Source of the DNA: Gammaproteobacteria bacterium | GTDB lineage: Bacteria; Pseudomonadota; Gammaproteobacteria; Acidiferrobacterales; Sulfurifustaceae | Assembly: GCA_029863005.1 (NCBI GenBank) | Contig: JAOTWF010000002.1 | Location: 17,545 to 81,544, forward strand | Length of the DNA: 64,000 nt | Reading direction: 5' to 3' | Shown here: one piece after another, positions 9,754-20,553 of the stretch | Numbering within the stretch: the first letter of the stretch is position 1 | How the letters are laid out: every line of letters starts with the position of its first letter | The notes under the pieces: model-generated | What the model was told of the DNA's origin: nothing | Database searches by the model: none | What the model saw: the letters and a program-made list of their open reading frames with translations, nothing else | Made by a program: the position numbers and the translations under genes

Positions 9754-12155
9754 TTCCAGTCGCGCACTTCGGGCATGTCCTGCCCGTGTCGTGCGATGTA
9801 TTCGCGATGCCGGATGCGCTTGTCACGCATGCGCTGCTTTAGGTATGCGGCGCGGGATCCGAGGGTCGGGACACGATCGATGACATCCGCTACCAAGTGG
9901 AAGCGATCGAGATCGTTGCGCACAACCATGTCGAACGGCGTCGATGTGGTGCCCTCCTCCTTGTATCCACGCACATGCAGATTGGGGTGGTTCGTACGCC
10001 GGTAGGTGAGGCGGTGGATCAGCCAGGGATAGCCGTGATACGCGAAGATGATCGGCTTGTCGGTGGTGAACAGCGTATCGAAATCCTTGTCCGACAGTCC
10101 GTGCGGATGCTCCTCGCGCGGCTGCAGTGTCATGAGATCGACCACGTTGACCACACGCACCTTGAGATCGGGCTGGTGTTTGCGCAACAAGTCCACGGCG
10201 GCCAAAGTTTCCAGCGTGGGCACGTCGCCGGCGCAGGCCATGACCACGTCCGGATCTGCACCTTCGTCGTTGCTGGCCCACTCCCAGATGCCAATGCCCT
10301 TGGTGCAATGCGTCACGGCGGCGTCCATATCAAGCCATTGCGCCTCCGGCTGCTTGCCAGCCACAATCACGTTGATGAAGTCGCGCGAACGTAAGCACTT
10401 GTCGGTCACGTACAGGAGGCTGTTCGCATCTGGCGGCAGATACACTCGGATTACGTCCGCCTTCTTGTTGACCACATGATCGATGAATCCCGGATCCTGA
10501 TGAGAAAAGCCGTTGTGATCCTGGCGCCAGACATGCGAGGTCAGCAGGTAATTAAGCGAAGCGATGGGTTGTCGCCACGGGATTTCGCGCGTGACCTTGA
10601 GCCATTTCGCGTGCTGGTTGAACATCGAATCGACGATGTGGATGAAAGCCTCGTAGCAGGAGAAAAAACCGTGCCGGCCGGTCAGGAGGTAGCCTTCCAA
10701 CCAGCCTTGGCAGGTATGCTCGCTCAGTATTTCCATCACTCGGCCATCGGACGCGAGATGATCGTCTTCGGGCAGGGTATCGGCCAGCCAGGTGCGGCCA
10801 GTAACCTCCAGCAGTGCGCCTAGCCGGTTCGAAGCGGTTTCATCCGGCCCCATAACACGAAAATTACCCCGCTCCAGATTGAGCTTCATGACATCGCGCA
10901 GGAAATTTCCCATGACCCGAGTCGCCTCCGCCCGTGATTGACCCGGTTTAGGGACTTCCACGGCGTAGTCGCGAAAATCCGGCAGGCGCAAATCTTTCAG
11001 CAGGACACCGCCGTTGGCGTGCGGATTCGCGCCCATGCGCCGGGTCCCGGTCGGTGCCAGCTCCGCCAGTTCCGGCCGCAGCGCGCCGATATCATCGAAC
11101 AGTTCCTCCGGGCGGTAGCTTTTCATCCACTGTTCCAGCAGATGGACATGTCCGGGTTTTTCCGCCATTTCGGAAAACGGCACCTGGTGTGAGCGCCAGG
11201 AGTCCTCGGTTTTCTTGCCGTCGACTTCCTTCGGCCCGGTCCAGCCCTTAGGCGAGCGCAAGATGATCATGGGCCAGCGCGGCCTTGTAACAGAACCGGT
11301 GGCGCGCGCCTGGGCCTGAATTGCCTTGATCTCACCAATGACTGTATCGAGGACGAGCGCCATCTGCTGATGCATGAGTTGCGGATCCGCGCCTTCGACA
11401 AAGTACGGTTTGTAACCGTAGCCGATGAAAAGACTTTCAAGCTCATCACGGCTGATGCGCGCCAAGATGGTCGGATTCGCAATCTTGTAGCCGTTCAAAT
11501 GCAGGATCGGCAGCACCGCCCCGTCATGTATCGGATTGAGAAATTTGTTCGAATGCCAGGCAGTTGCGAGCGGCCCGGTTTCGGCTTCGCCGTCACCGAC
11601 CACACAGGCGACGATCAGATCCGGATTGTCAAAGGACGCACCGAAGGCGTGCGAAATAGCGTAGCCGAGTTCACCGCCTTCATGGATAGAGCCGGGCGTT
11701 TCCGGTGCGACATGGCTCGGAATTCCACCCGGAAAGGAAAATTGCCGAAACAGTTTCTTCATTCCCTCGGCGTTTCGAGGAACATCCGGGTACACCTCAC
11801 TGTAGGTTCCCTCGAGCCAGGTGTTTGCGACCAACCCGGGCCCGCCGTGACCGGGACCGGTGATATAAATCATATTAAGATCATCCCTCTTGATGACACG
11901 GTTCAGATGCGCATAAATGAAATTGAGCCCCGGCGTGGTGCCCCAATGGCCCAGCAGCCGCGGTTTGATGTGCTCCAGCGTGAGCGGAACCCGGAGCATT
12001 GGGTTGTCGAGCAGGTAAATCTGCCCGACCGAGAGATAGTTGGCCGCGCGCCAGTAGGCATCGAGACGGCGCAGTTCACCGGAGGAAAGCGGCCCCTCGC
12101 TTTCCCCGCGGGAAGGTTTCATGCGCGCCGGAGTAGCCGTTGCGTGTTGTGTCAT
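9741..12155 (-). CDS. xfp: Xylulose-5-phosphate/fructose-6-phosphate phosphoketolase
   Basis: [76 protein letters not shown] before ATG at 12155 (track ORF extends to 12182). Confidence 0.95.
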   Translation of the reverse strand: MTQHATATPARMKPSRGESEGPLSSGELRRLDAYWRAANYLSVGQIYLLDNPMLRVPLTLEHIKPRLLGHWGTTPGLNFIYAHLNRVIKRDDLNMIYITGPGHGGPGLVANTWLEGTYSEVYPDVPRNAEGMKKLFRQFSFPGGIPSHVAPETPGSIHEGGELGYAISHAFGASFDNPDLIVACVVGDGEAETGPLATAWHSNKFLNPIHDGAVLPILHLNGYKIANPTILARISRDELESLFIGYGYKPYFVEGADPQLMHQQMALVLDTVIGEIKAIQAQARATGSVTRPRWPMIILRSPKGWTGPKEVDGKKTEDSWRSHQVPFSEMAEKPGHVHLLEQWMKSYRPEELFDDIGALRPELAELAPTGTRRMGANPHANGGVLLKDLRLPDFRDYAVEVPKPGQSRAEATRVMGNFLRDVMKLNLERGNFRVMGPDETASNRLGALLEVTGRTWLADTLPEDDHLASDGRVMEILSEHTCQGWLEGYLLTGRHGFFSCYEAFIHIVDSMFNQHAKWLKVTREIPWRQPIASLNYLLTSHVWRQDHNGFSHQDPGFIDHVVNKKADVIRVYLPPDANSLLYVTDKCLRSRDFINVIVAGKQPEAQWLDMDAAVTHCTKGIGIWEWASNDEGADPDVVMACAGDVPTLETLAAVDLLRKHQPDLKVRVVNVVDLMTLQPREEHPHGLSDKDFDTLFTTDKPIIFAYHGYPWLIHRLTYRRTNHPNLHVRGYKEEGTTSTPFDMVVRNDLDRFHLVADVIDRVPTLGSRAAYLKQRMRDKRIRHREYIARHGQDMPEVRDWKWPY

Positions 12156-12182
12156 GTTGCACCTCCATTGTCTGCAGCCCAA

Positions 12183-13313
12183 TCAGGATTCGGCGGTGGC
12201 GGCCAGTGCCGCTTGTGCCAGTATCCGGGCTTCGTTGACAGGAATCACCCAAATCTCCGCGCGGCTGTCCGCGCGGCTGATAAGTTGTTCGTTGCCGGCG
12301 ATGAAGGCATTTTTCCCGGGATCGAGACGGATGCCGGCCCATTTCATATTCTCGAAAATCCGCGCACGGATCTCTGGGGCATTCTCACCCACGCCTCCGC
12401 CGATCAGGACTGCATCCACACCGCCGAGCACGGCTATGTACGCCCCGATGTATTTCCGGATTCGGTAGCAATAGAGATCCACCGCCCGCTGCGCCCGGGG
12501 ATCGCCGGATTCAAGCAATTCGCGCATGTCGCCGCTGAGCCCGGAGACGCCCAGCAAACCGGAGGCGTCATTGAGCAGGCGCTCGGTGTCCTGCGGCGAA
12601 AGGTTTTCCCGTTGCTGCAGGTGGGTGATTAGCCCTGCATCGATATCGCCACTGCGGGTGGCCATGACCAGCCCCTCTAGGGGCGAGAAACCCATGGAGG
12701 TGTCCTTCACGCCGTCCTTGTCCGTGGCCGTGATCGAGCATCCCGCGCCGAGCTGAAGCGAAATGATGCGTTGTTCATGCGCGGCACCGGAGCGCCGTTC
12801 CCGCCAGCGGCGCCACATAGCCTCATGCGCCAGGCCGTGAAAACCATAACGACGCAAGTGATGCCGTTCTGTCATCTCGGCTGGAAGTGCGTAGATTCGT
12901 GCCACTTCCGGAAGCCGTGCGTAATAGGCTGTATCGAAAACGGCCACCTGTTTTACCGCAGATCCCAAAGTTTCGCGACAGGCACGCATCCATTGCAAGG
13001 CTGCCGGATTATGCAATGGCGCGAGCGGCGCGAGTCTGTCAATTTCCGCTTCCACCTCGGGGTTGATCAAAGTGGGGAATTGCAAGTTGTCACCACCGTG
13101 CACCACGCGGTGCGCGACAAGAGCGAATCCGGAGAGAGCGTGCGTCTGAATAAACTGACGCAATACTTCCGTTGCTTCCGTTGCCTTGTCCGAACTCGAC
13201 TCATGACGCGCATATGCTATCTGCTCCATCCGGTTTTCCGCTGCTGTTTCAAAGGCAACGAGACGGATGGACGAACTCCCGGCATTGACCGTCAGAATCT
13301 TCACCTTCTGCAT
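12183..13313 (-). CDS. ackA: Acetate kinase
   Basis: VKILTVNAGSSSIRLV, FDTAYYARLPEVARIYALP, DTSMGFSPLEGLVMATRSGDIDAGLI; likely start MQKVKIL at 13313. Confidence 0.93.
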   Translation of the reverse strand: MQKVKILTVNAGSSSIRLVAFETAAENRMEQIAYARHESSSDKATEATEVLRQFIQTHALSGFALVAHRVVHGGDNLQFPTLINPEVEAEIDRLAPLAPLHNPAALQWMRACRETLGSAVKQVAVFDTAYYARLPEVARIYALPAEMTERHHLRRYGFHGLAHEAMWRRWRERRSGAAHEQRIISLQLGAGCSITATDKDGVKDTSMGFSPLEGLVMATRSGDIDAGLITHLQQRENLSPQDTERLLNDASGLLGVSGLSGDMRELLESGDPRAQRAVDLYCYRIRKYIGAYIAVLGGVDAVLIGGGVGENAPEIRARIFENMKWAGIRLDPGKNAFIAGNEQLISRADSRAEIWVIPVNEARILAQAALAATAES

Positions 13314-13363
13314 TCCTTGGTGCGCCGCCACATATGCCGTGTGCTTTCGTCAGGCTAAAAAAC

Positions 13364-13404
13364 ACTATACCGCGGCTGTTTTACGGGTTCTTGATATCGA
13401 TCAA
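13364..13404 (-). promoter_or_regulatory. Putative FNR/ANR-dependent class II promoter for ackA-xfp (FNR box 13391-13404; -10 TATAGT at 13364-13369)
   Basis: Perfect TTGAT-ATCG-ATCAA inverted repeat followed on the minus strand after 21 bp by TATAGT, giving a box centre near -41 relative to a predicted start around 13357; ackA ATG at 13313. Confidence 0.6.
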
Positions 13405-13568
13405 TTCATTCAACTATTACTCAGTCGGGTGCTGAATCGCGAAAACGTTCAGCCGTATCCGCGGATTCACTTGATTGCCAACCGCCCGCCGTGCCAGTTG
13501 CGCATTGTCTTGGCTCTGTTCACCGTGGACAAGCCATGGCTAGCGGTTGGGCGCGCAGACATGAAAAA

Positions 13569-13925
13569 TTATTTCCGGTGTCTGGCAGCTGGCTTCCAGG
13601 GCCAGTGCCCTTCGATACCGTACTCGAGGGTGAAACTGAGAAAGGCGCGTATCAGTACGATCACGCCCAATACTGCCACGCTCTCAAACGAATGCGAAAC
13701 TGCCACGGTGCGGATGATGTCCCCGGCGATCAGGAACTCGAGCCCCAGGATAATCGCCTTTCCCAATTTGCGACGGTACTCGCCATACACGGCGGATTTG
13801 TCGGCTGCATGCCACTGCGTGAACACCCACACCGTCGCCAGCGCGAAACCCGCCAGGATCGTGAAAACCCCGACCGCTTCCATGATTACCGCTGATTGGC
13901 CAAACAGTTCCTTGAGTGTATGCAT
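13569..13925 (-). CDS. DUF1622-type small integral membrane protein
   Basis: MHTLKELFGQSAVIMEAVGVFTILAGF...YRRKLGKAIILGLEFLIAGDIIRTV; start set at 13925. Confidence 0.75.
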   Translation of the reverse strand: MHTLKELFGQSAVIMEAVGVFTILAGFALATVWVFTQWHAADKSAVYGEYRRKLGKAIILGLEFLIAGDIIRTVAVSHSFESVAVLGVIVLIRAFLSFTLEYGIEGHWPWKPAARHRK

Positions 13926-13947
13926 ATCGTCCTCTCTGTCGAAACCA

Positions 13948-14151
13948 TCACCGCTTGCGCCGCAGGGACAGATAGCCATGCAGCAACCAACTGAGGACCA
14001 TGCCAACCGCCAGCACAACCAGAATCATCAGCGCTCTGGACATGGACACGGTCCAGAACAGAAACCGGATTTCGACCACGGTCGTGTTTTGAAAAATAAA
14101 CACGGCAATCATCATGGAAAGCAGGAATGCCAGAATAAGTTTAAATGACAC
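13948..14151 (-). CDS. LapA/DUF1049-type small membrane protein
   Basis: VSFKLILAFLLSMMIAVFIFQNTTVVEIRFLFWTVSMSRALMILVVLAVGMVLSWLLHGYLSLRRKR; GTG start assumed at 14151. Confidence 0.6.
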   Translation of the reverse strand: MSFKLILAFLLSMMIAVFIFQNTTVVEIRFLFWTVSMSRALMILVVLAVGMVLSWLLHGYLSLRRKR

Positions 14152-14173
14152 GCGTAGTTTCCAGTCAGATATA

Positions 14174-16312
14174 TTATGTCGGGGTGCCGGGATCCATTTC
14201 ACGCATGAGCACGAAGGAACGACCCTGCAATGGATAGGTGTGCGTGCCTTCAAATGTTCCGTCGCGCGCGAGCCCGGCTTCATGGCTGGTATCCAGCTCC
14301 GTCTTCCACAGCTTGCCCGGATGATAGGCCGGCAAAACGAATCCTATTTCGTCATGGTGAGCGTTGATGAGAAGCAGGAAGTTGGCGTCCGAGATGGGTT
14401 GGCCGCGGTCGTCATATTCATTCAGTCCAGCGCCGGCGAGCAACAGACCCAAACAACGGGCAAATGACTGCTGCCATTCCTCGTCGGTCATTTCGTTCCC
14501 GTCGGGCTTGAGCCAGACGATGTCTTTGATTTCGCTGCCACGAATCTGACGTCCTTGAAAGAAAGAACGACGTCGGAACACGGGATGTCGCTGAAGAATT
14601 TGGATGATACGACGCGTGAATTCAATCAGTTGGCGGTCATCCGGCTTGAGGTTCCAATCGATCCAGTTGAGTTCATTGTCCTGGCAATAGGCATTGTTGT
14701 TGCCGCCTTGAGTGCGTCCCATCTCGTCCCCCGCCAGCAGCATGGGTACACCTTGTGAGAAGAAAAGCGTCGCCAGAAAATTGCGCTTTTGCTGGGCGCG
14801 CAGCGCCTTGATCGCCGGGTCATCGGTCGGACCTTCGACCCCGCAATTCCAGGACAGATTGTGATCGTGGCCGTCACGGTTGTTCTCGCCGTTTGCCTCG
14901 TTGTGCTTGTCGTTGTAACTGACCAAGTCGTGCAGCGTGAATCCGTCATGCGCTGTTATAAAGTTGATGGAGGCGTACGGCCGGCGGCCGCTGTGGCCGT
15001 ACAGGTCGCTGGAGCCGGTGAGGCGATAAGCCAGCTCGCCGATCACGCCGCCCTCGCCTTTCCAGTAGGCGCGCACCACGTCCCGGTATTTGCCGTTCCA
15101 TTCGGTCCAGCCTACGGGGAAATTACCGACCTGGTATCCGCCCTCACCCAGGTCCCAGGGTTCCGCGATGAGCTTCACCTGCGACAGCACCGGATCCTGG
15201 TGGATAATGTCGAAAAAGGCGGACAGTCGGTTAACCTCGTGCAGCTCGCGCGCCAGCGCCGAGGCAAGATCGAATCGAAACCCGTCCACATGCATCTCAA
15301 GTACCCAGTAACGCAAACTGTCCATGATGATCTGCAATACACGTGGGTGCTGCATATTGAGCGTGTTGCCGCAGCCGGTGAAATCGACGTAATAGCGCGG
15401 ATCGGTCGCACTCAGGCGGTAATAGGATTCATTGTCGATGCCGCGGAAAGAAAGCGTGGGCCCCAGTTGGTTGCCTTCGGCGGTGTGGTTGTACACCACA
15501 TCAAGAATGACCTCGATGCCGTTCGAGTGCAACGTCTTGACCATGGTCTTGAATTCGCTGATGCGACCGGTAGCCGAATAGCGCATGTCCGGAGCCAGGA
15601 AACCGATCGAATTGTACCCCCAGAAATTCCGTAATCCCTTTTCCACGAGGTTTCGTTCGTCCACGAAGGCGTGAACCGGCATGAGCTCGACGGCCGTGAT
15701 GCCGAGATGTTTGAGATGCCGGATTACCGGCTCGGTGGCGAGCCCGGCATAAGTTCCGCGCAGGGGCGCCGGCACCTGTGGATGATTCTGCGTGAACCCT
15801 TTGACGTGCAGTTCATAAATAATGGTCTCGTGCCACGGCGTGCGTGGCGGTTTGTCACCGCCCCACGTGAAGGCCGGGTCGATGACCCTGCACTTTGGCA
15901 CGCCTGGCGCGTTGTTGCTGCGGTCGAACGACAGATCTTCCTGTTTGTGGCCCACGCGGTAACCGAAATCCGCGTTACTCCATTTGACCTGACCGACGAT
16001 CGACTTTGCATAGGGATCGAGCAGCAACTTATTGTGATTGAAGCGTTTTCCTTTTTTGGGTTCGTAAGGCCCGTAAACTCGATAGCCGTATAACAACCCG
16101 GGTCGCGCGTCGGGCAAATAGCAGTGCCAAACCAGGTCAGTCTGCCAGGATAAGGCAATGCGCGTGATTTCGCGATTCCCCTTGGCTTCGAACAGGCACA
16201 ATTCCACTTTCTCGGCGTGCTCGCTGAACAATGCGAAATTCACCCCTTCGCCATCCCAGGTGGCGCCCAAGGGATAAGGTCCACCCGGCCAGACCGGCAT
16301 ATTATTGTTCAT
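14174..16312 (-). CDS. glgX: Glycogen debranching enzyme
   Basis: [82 protein letters not shown]. Confidence 0.95.
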   Translation of the reverse strand: MNNNMPVWPGGPYPLGATWDGEGVNFALFSEHAEKVELCLFEAKGNREITRIALSWQTDLVWHCYLPDARPGLLYGYRVYGPYEPKKGKRFNHNKLLLDPYAKSIVGQVKWSNADFGYRVGHKQEDLSFDRSNNAPGVPKCRVIDPAFTWGGDKPPRTPWHETIIYELHVKGFTQNHPQVPAPLRGTYAGLATEPVIRHLKHLGITAVELMPVHAFVDERNLVEKGLRNFWGYNSIGFLAPDMRYSATGRISEFKTMVKTLHSNGIEVILDVVYNHTAEGNQLGPTLSFRGIDNESYYRLSATDPRYYVDFTGCGNTLNMQHPRVLQIIMDSLRYWVLEMHVDGFRFDLASALARELHEVNRLSAFFDIIHQDPVLSQVKLIAEPWDLGEGGYQVGNFPVGWTEWNGKYRDVVRAYWKGEGGVIGELAYRLTGSSDLYGHSGRRPYASINFITAHDGFTLHDLVSYNDKHNEANGENNRDGHDHNLSWNCGVEGPTDDPAIKALRAQQKRNFLATLFFSQGVPMLLAGDEMGRTQGGNNNAYCQDNELNWIDWNLKPDDRQLIEFTRRIIQILQRHPVFRRRSFFQGRQIRGSEIKDIVWLKPDGNEMTDEEWQQSFARCLGLLLAGAGLNEYDDRGQPISDANFLLLINAHHDEIGFVLPAYHPGKLWKTELDTSHEAGLARDGTFEGTHTYPLQGRSFVLMREMDPGTPT

Positions 16313-16418
16313 GGACTAATCATCCTATTTTCATTCTTCAACGGCCAAATTCGGGCCGACACACAGGACACCGGCACTTACCCCAGCCTCTATACATGGC
16401 TGAATACGCCTTATCGTT

Positions 16419-17102
16419 TTATTTATCGTCAGAAGACCCCTTTTTCGGCCACCAGCGCGCGAGCAGATCGCCCGCGGTCTTTTGCCCGCCGATCCCGAAG
16501 GCCAGCGCCAGCGCCAAGACAACACCGGCCAGCAAAACCATAAAGGTCTGGCGTATGATGTCAGTTACCACGTTCACCTGGTCAAGCGCGATGAGTACGA
16601 CAAAAACCATGATGGCGTATTGCGCGATGCGGCCAAGAAGTTCTGCATCTTCCATTCCCACGTTCTTGCTGTAGGCGGAAACCAACTGGGAAATGAAACG
16701 GGCGAAATACAAGCCCACCGCCAGGATCAACACCGCTACGACGACCTTGGGAATGAAGAGCACGATCTGGCTCACCAGTTCGGTGACATAGGTCAGGCCC
16801 AGACTGTTGAAGGCGACCATCAGCGTCAGCAGGATCACCAGCCAGTATCCTAGGATGCCCAGGACACCGGCCATACCGGCTTGAATACCGCCTTGGCGCA
16901 GAAAGCCGTCGATGCCGGCCTTTTCCGTGAGCACGTGGAAATTGATGGTCTGCAAACCCTTGACCACCACCAGTTTGACGAATTTCGCCAACAGCCAACC
17001 GGCGACAAGAATTATAATTGCCAACAACAGTCTCGGCAAAAAAACTCCCAATTGCGCGAGAAAGGCCCGTGCCGGCTCGAGCGCCAAATTTACCTGTTCC
17101 AT
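16419..17102 (-). CDS. Mechanosensitive-channel-related TM-helix-repeat membrane protein (CmpX/MscS-like without an obvious beta domain)
   Basis: 227 aa, repeated hydrophobic helices (LLLAIIILVAGWLLAKFVK..., VVAVLILAVGLYFARFISQLVS), ending ALAFGIGGQKTAGDLLARWW. Confidence 0.7.
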   Translation of the reverse strand: MEQVNLALEPARAFLAQLGVFLPRLLLAIIILVAGWLLAKFVKLVVVKGLQTINFHVLTEKAGIDGFLRQGGIQAGMAGVLGILGYWLVILLTLMVAFNSLGLTYVTELVSQIVLFIPKVVVAVLILAVGLYFARFISQLVSAYSKNVGMEDAELLGRIAQYAIMVFVVLIALDQVNVVTDIIRQTFMVLLAGVVLALALAFGIGGQKTAGDLLARWWPKKGSSDDK

Positions 17103-17229
17103 AGGTCCTCCTTTATGACATCGAAAAAAAACACGGCAGCCATCGTTACGCCGCCCCCACTTACCATATCATCACGGGAGAAAGCTTTATATTAAACCGT
17201 GCACGCCACACCCGTCCGGCAGCATCGTT

Positions 17230-20200
17230 TCATTCCAGCAGGCTTGATATCCCCATCAGCGGGATACGTGCCCACGAGGGACGGTTGTTCAGCTCGTAGC
17301 GCAACTCATAAAATGCTTTTTCAAGCATAAATAGTCTTAACAACCCGCGCGCCTGATCCCAGTCAGAATAGATCCCAGCAATCCGCACATGCGCCTCATA
17401 GGATTGCAAGAATGTGCGGGCGACCTCGGTTTCCCATTCATGGATCACCGTTTCGACCTGCACGGAATCCTCCGATTGTTCGGCGGTTATGTGCGACGCG
17501 GCGGTATAGGCCGCATAATTGAACGAACGCAGCATGCCCGCGACATCCCGCAACGGAGAATGTTTGCGAAGCCGTTCGTCCAGCGAACGCGCCGGCTCGC
17601 CCTCGAAATCAATAATGACAAAATCATTCTGCCGCAACAGCACCTGGCCGAGATGATAATCTCCGTGATAGCGGGTTTTCAGGGACTCCAGACCCTCGGG
17701 GACGCATTCCTCGATCCAGTCATGAACGATTTTGCGCCGCTCGATGAGCGACGCTGCCATCACCCGCATATCATCGGTAAGCGAATCGAGACGCTCCTCG
17801 AGCAGCCCAAGCGTGGCGTCCGCCTCTTCACGCAGACGATGTTTCCAATCGGTTATTTCACGTTTGCCGACGGGCTCAGGTTCGAAGGCCGGGTCACCCG
17901 TGGACATGGCCAGGGCCCGGTGCAATTCGCCCGTTCGCTGACCGAGCACCTGTATTAGATTGAGAAAACCCCCGTGCACCTCGATCGATGATACGGATGT
18001 TTCAGCAGGTCCCCGATGCTCCTCCAGGAAACGTTCCAGGTAATTCAGCGTGTAGGTCCAGCCATCGCCCTGGTTCTCGACAAATCCCTGAAGGACAGCC
18101 AGGGTCATCAAGCCGCCATCATTGGCCACGTATTCCACGGCGCCCGCGACTGGCACGATGTTTGGAAATTGCGCCACCTCGGTCAGGAAGCGGCCGACCT
18201 CCACCTCCGGGCTCTCTCCGGATTGCAAACGACGGAACGCCTTGAGAAACAGCCGATTGCCAATCACGATAGCGGTGTTGCTGCCTTGCGCAGCGGATGG
18301 GCGAACCGTCAGTTCGTTTATGTCATCGCCGGCCAATTCGCGGAAGGCTTTCGTGGGCACGAAACGGATCGTCCCGGCCGTGCCGGCCAGCTCACGTCCG
18401 GTCCCGATGGCTTCCACCATGGCGCGGCAAAACATTTCATCTGCCAGGGCATCGCCCATGATGCCGATGCGCGCCTGCTGACGTACCCGCGCCAAGCTCG
18501 CCGGTAACAATCCTCGCTGGCGTTCTTCTGGTTCGTGCTCCCAGACCAGTGACAGCGGTAAGAAGTAGATTGATTGATCGCCAGCGCCGCCTTCGATGCG
18601 GTACAGCGATATAAACCAGCTATTGGAATCCATCTCCCAGACAACATGTTCGATCAATACGGCACGCGTCATCGGTTCGCCCTTGGCGGCGAACCAGCGC
18701 TGCGCCGCCATAAAGTGGGGCAAGACATTGTTTTCTAGCTGGATGCGGACTTTATCGGCCATGCCGATGCGCCAGGGGACTACGCGCTCACGGAAGAAAC
18801 TGCTCCAGCCATCGAACAGCACCAATAACGGCAGCTCTTCGCGCGGCAGACGTTCCTCGTGCCAGGACGGTACTTCCTCACCCTTGGCAAGTCGGAACCA
18901 GTAAAAACCATGGCCATGCAGGGTGAGCAGATACGGGAGTTCGCCGATTGGCGGGAACGCCGTGCGACCCATCATTTCCACCGGTACGCAGCCTTTATAC
19001 TTGCCCAGATCGAGCTCCACCGGTTGCGCCGAGCGTGCCAGATTGGCCACGCACAGAATGGTTTCGTTTTCGTACTCGCGCAGAAATGCCAGGATTTTTC
19101 GATTGCCCGGTTTGAGAAAATGCAAGGCCCCGCGACCGAAGGCTTGGTGGCTCTTGCGCACGCTGAGCAAACGCTTCATCCAATTAAGCAATGATGAGGG
19201 ATCGCGAGACTGCGCCTCCACATTCACGGCCTCGAACCCGTATACCGGATCCATGATGGGGGGAAGGAACAAGCGCTGAGGATCGGCATGGGAAAAACCG
19301 GCGTTACGGTCGGGGCTCCACTGCATGGGCGTGCGCACACCGTTGCGATCACCCAAATAAATATTGTCCCCCATGCCAATTTCATCACCATAATAAAGAA
19401 TGGGAGAACCCGGCATCGACAGGAGCAGACTGTTCATGAGTCGAATTTTTTCGAAATCGTTGTCCATGAGTGGTGCCAGTCGGCGGCGGATACCGAGATT
19501 CAGACGTGAGCGGGGGTCGGCGGCGTACATGCGGTACATGTAATCGCGCTCCTTGTTAGTCACCATTTCAAGTGTAAGCTCGTCATGATTGCGCAAGAAA
19601 ATCGCCCACTGGCAGTTTTCAGGTATCTCCGGCGTCTGGTTCATGATTTCCACGATGGGATGACGGTCCTCCTGGCCGATGGCCATGTACATGCGTGGCA
19701 TCAAGGGAAAGTGGTAGGCCATATGACACTCGTCACCGGAACCGAAATAGTCACGCACATCCTCCGGCCACTGATTGGCCTCGGCCAGGAACATTCGGTT
19801 CTTGTAATGATTGTCGATCACGGATCGCATCTGCTTGATGACGGCGTGCGTCTCGGGGAGGTTCTCATTATTGGTGCCCTCGCGCACGCACAGGTAGGGA
19901 ATCGCGTCGAGGCGCAGCCCGTCCACGCCCTGATCCAGCCAAAATTGCATGACCTTGGTGACTGCTTTCACCACCTGGGGATTATTGTGGTTAAGATCAG
20001 GCTGATGTGAGAAAAAGCGATGCCAATAATAGGACTTGGCCGTATCGTCCCAGGCCCAGTTGGATTTCTCGGTGTCGGAAAAAATAATACGTGTATCTTC
20101 ATATTTCTTGACGGTATCGCTCCACACGTAGAAATTACGCTTGGGCGAACCGGGCGGCGCCTTGCGTGCCGCCTGGAACCACGGGTGCTGGTCCGAGGTA

Positions 20201-20541
20201 TGGTTGATGACGAGTTCGGTGATGACTCGCAGACCGCGCTCGTGCGCCGCCTTCACGAAGACCTGAAAATCCTTGCGCGTGCCGTATTCAGGATGGATAT
20301 TCCGGTAGTCGGAAATATCATAGCCGTCGTCGCGCATGGGCGACGGATAAAACGGCAGGATCCACAACGTGTTGACACCCAGTTGCTGCAAATAATCGAG
20401 CTTTGAGGTCAGTCCCGCAAAGTCACCGATACCGTCATTATTGCTGTCGCAAAATGCCTTGACGTGAATCTCATAAACGACGGCATCCTTGTACCAGAGC
20501 GGATCGTCGATGAGGATTTCGTGGCGGCGTTCACTGGTCAT
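17230..20541 (-). CDS. treS: Maltose alpha-D-glucosyltransferase (trehalose synthase, TreS) fused to maltokinase
   Basis: 1103 aa; [42 protein letters not shown]-terminal maltokinase motifs ([63 protein letters not shown]). Confidence 0.95.
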   Translation of the reverse strand: MTSERRHEILIDDPLWYKDAVVYEIHVKAFCDSNNDGIGDFAGLTSKLDYLQQLGVNTLWILPFYPSPMRDDGYDISDYRNIHPEYGTRKDFQVFVKAAHERGLRVITELVINHTSDQHPWFQAARKAPPGSPKRNFYVWSDTVKKYEDTRIIFSDTEKSNWAWDDTAKSYYWHRFFSHQPDLNHNNPQVVKAVTKVMQFWLDQGVDGLRLDAIPYLCVREGTNNENLPETHAVIKQMRSVIDNHYKNRMFLAEANQWPEDVRDYFGSGDECHMAYHFPLMPRMYMAIGQEDRHPIVEIMNQTPEIPENCQWAIFLRNHDELTLEMVTNKERDYMYRMYAADPRSRLNLGIRRRLAPLMDNDFEKIRLMNSLLLSMPGSPILYYGDEIGMGDNIYLGDRNGVRTPMQWSPDRNAGFSHADPQRLFLPPIMDPVYGFEAVNVEAQSRDPSSLLNWMKRLLSVRKSHQAFGRGALHFLKPGNRKILAFLREYENETILCVANLARSAQPVELDLGKYKGCVPVEMMGRTAFPPIGELPYLLTLHGHGFYWFRLAKGEEVPSWHEERLPREELPLLVLFDGWSSFFRERVVPWRIGMADKVRIQLENNVLPHFMAAQRWFAAKGEPMTRAVLIEHVVWEMDSNSWFISLYRIEGGAGDQSIYFLPLSLVWEHEPEERQRGLLPASLARVRQQARIGIMGDALADEMFCRAMVEAIGTGRELAGTAGTIRFVPTKAFRELAGDDINELTVRPSAAQGSNTAIVIGNRLFLKAFRRLQSGESPEVEVGRFLTEVAQFPNIVPVAGAVEYVANDGGLMTLAVLQGFVENQGDGWTYTLNYLERFLEEHRGPAETSVSSIEVHGGFLNLIQVLGQRTGELHRALAMSTGDPAFEPEPVGKREITDWKHRLREEADATLGLLEERLDSLTDDMRVMAASLIERRKIVHDWIEECVPEGLESLKTRYHGDYHLGQVLLRQNDFVIIDFEGEPARSLDERLRKHSPLRDVAGMLRSFNYAAYTAASHITAEQSEDSVQVETVIHEWETEVARTFLQSYEAHVRIAGIYSDWDQARGLLRLFMLEKAFYELRYELNNRPSWARIPLMGISSLLE

Positions 20542-20553
20542 GCGCTTTACACT

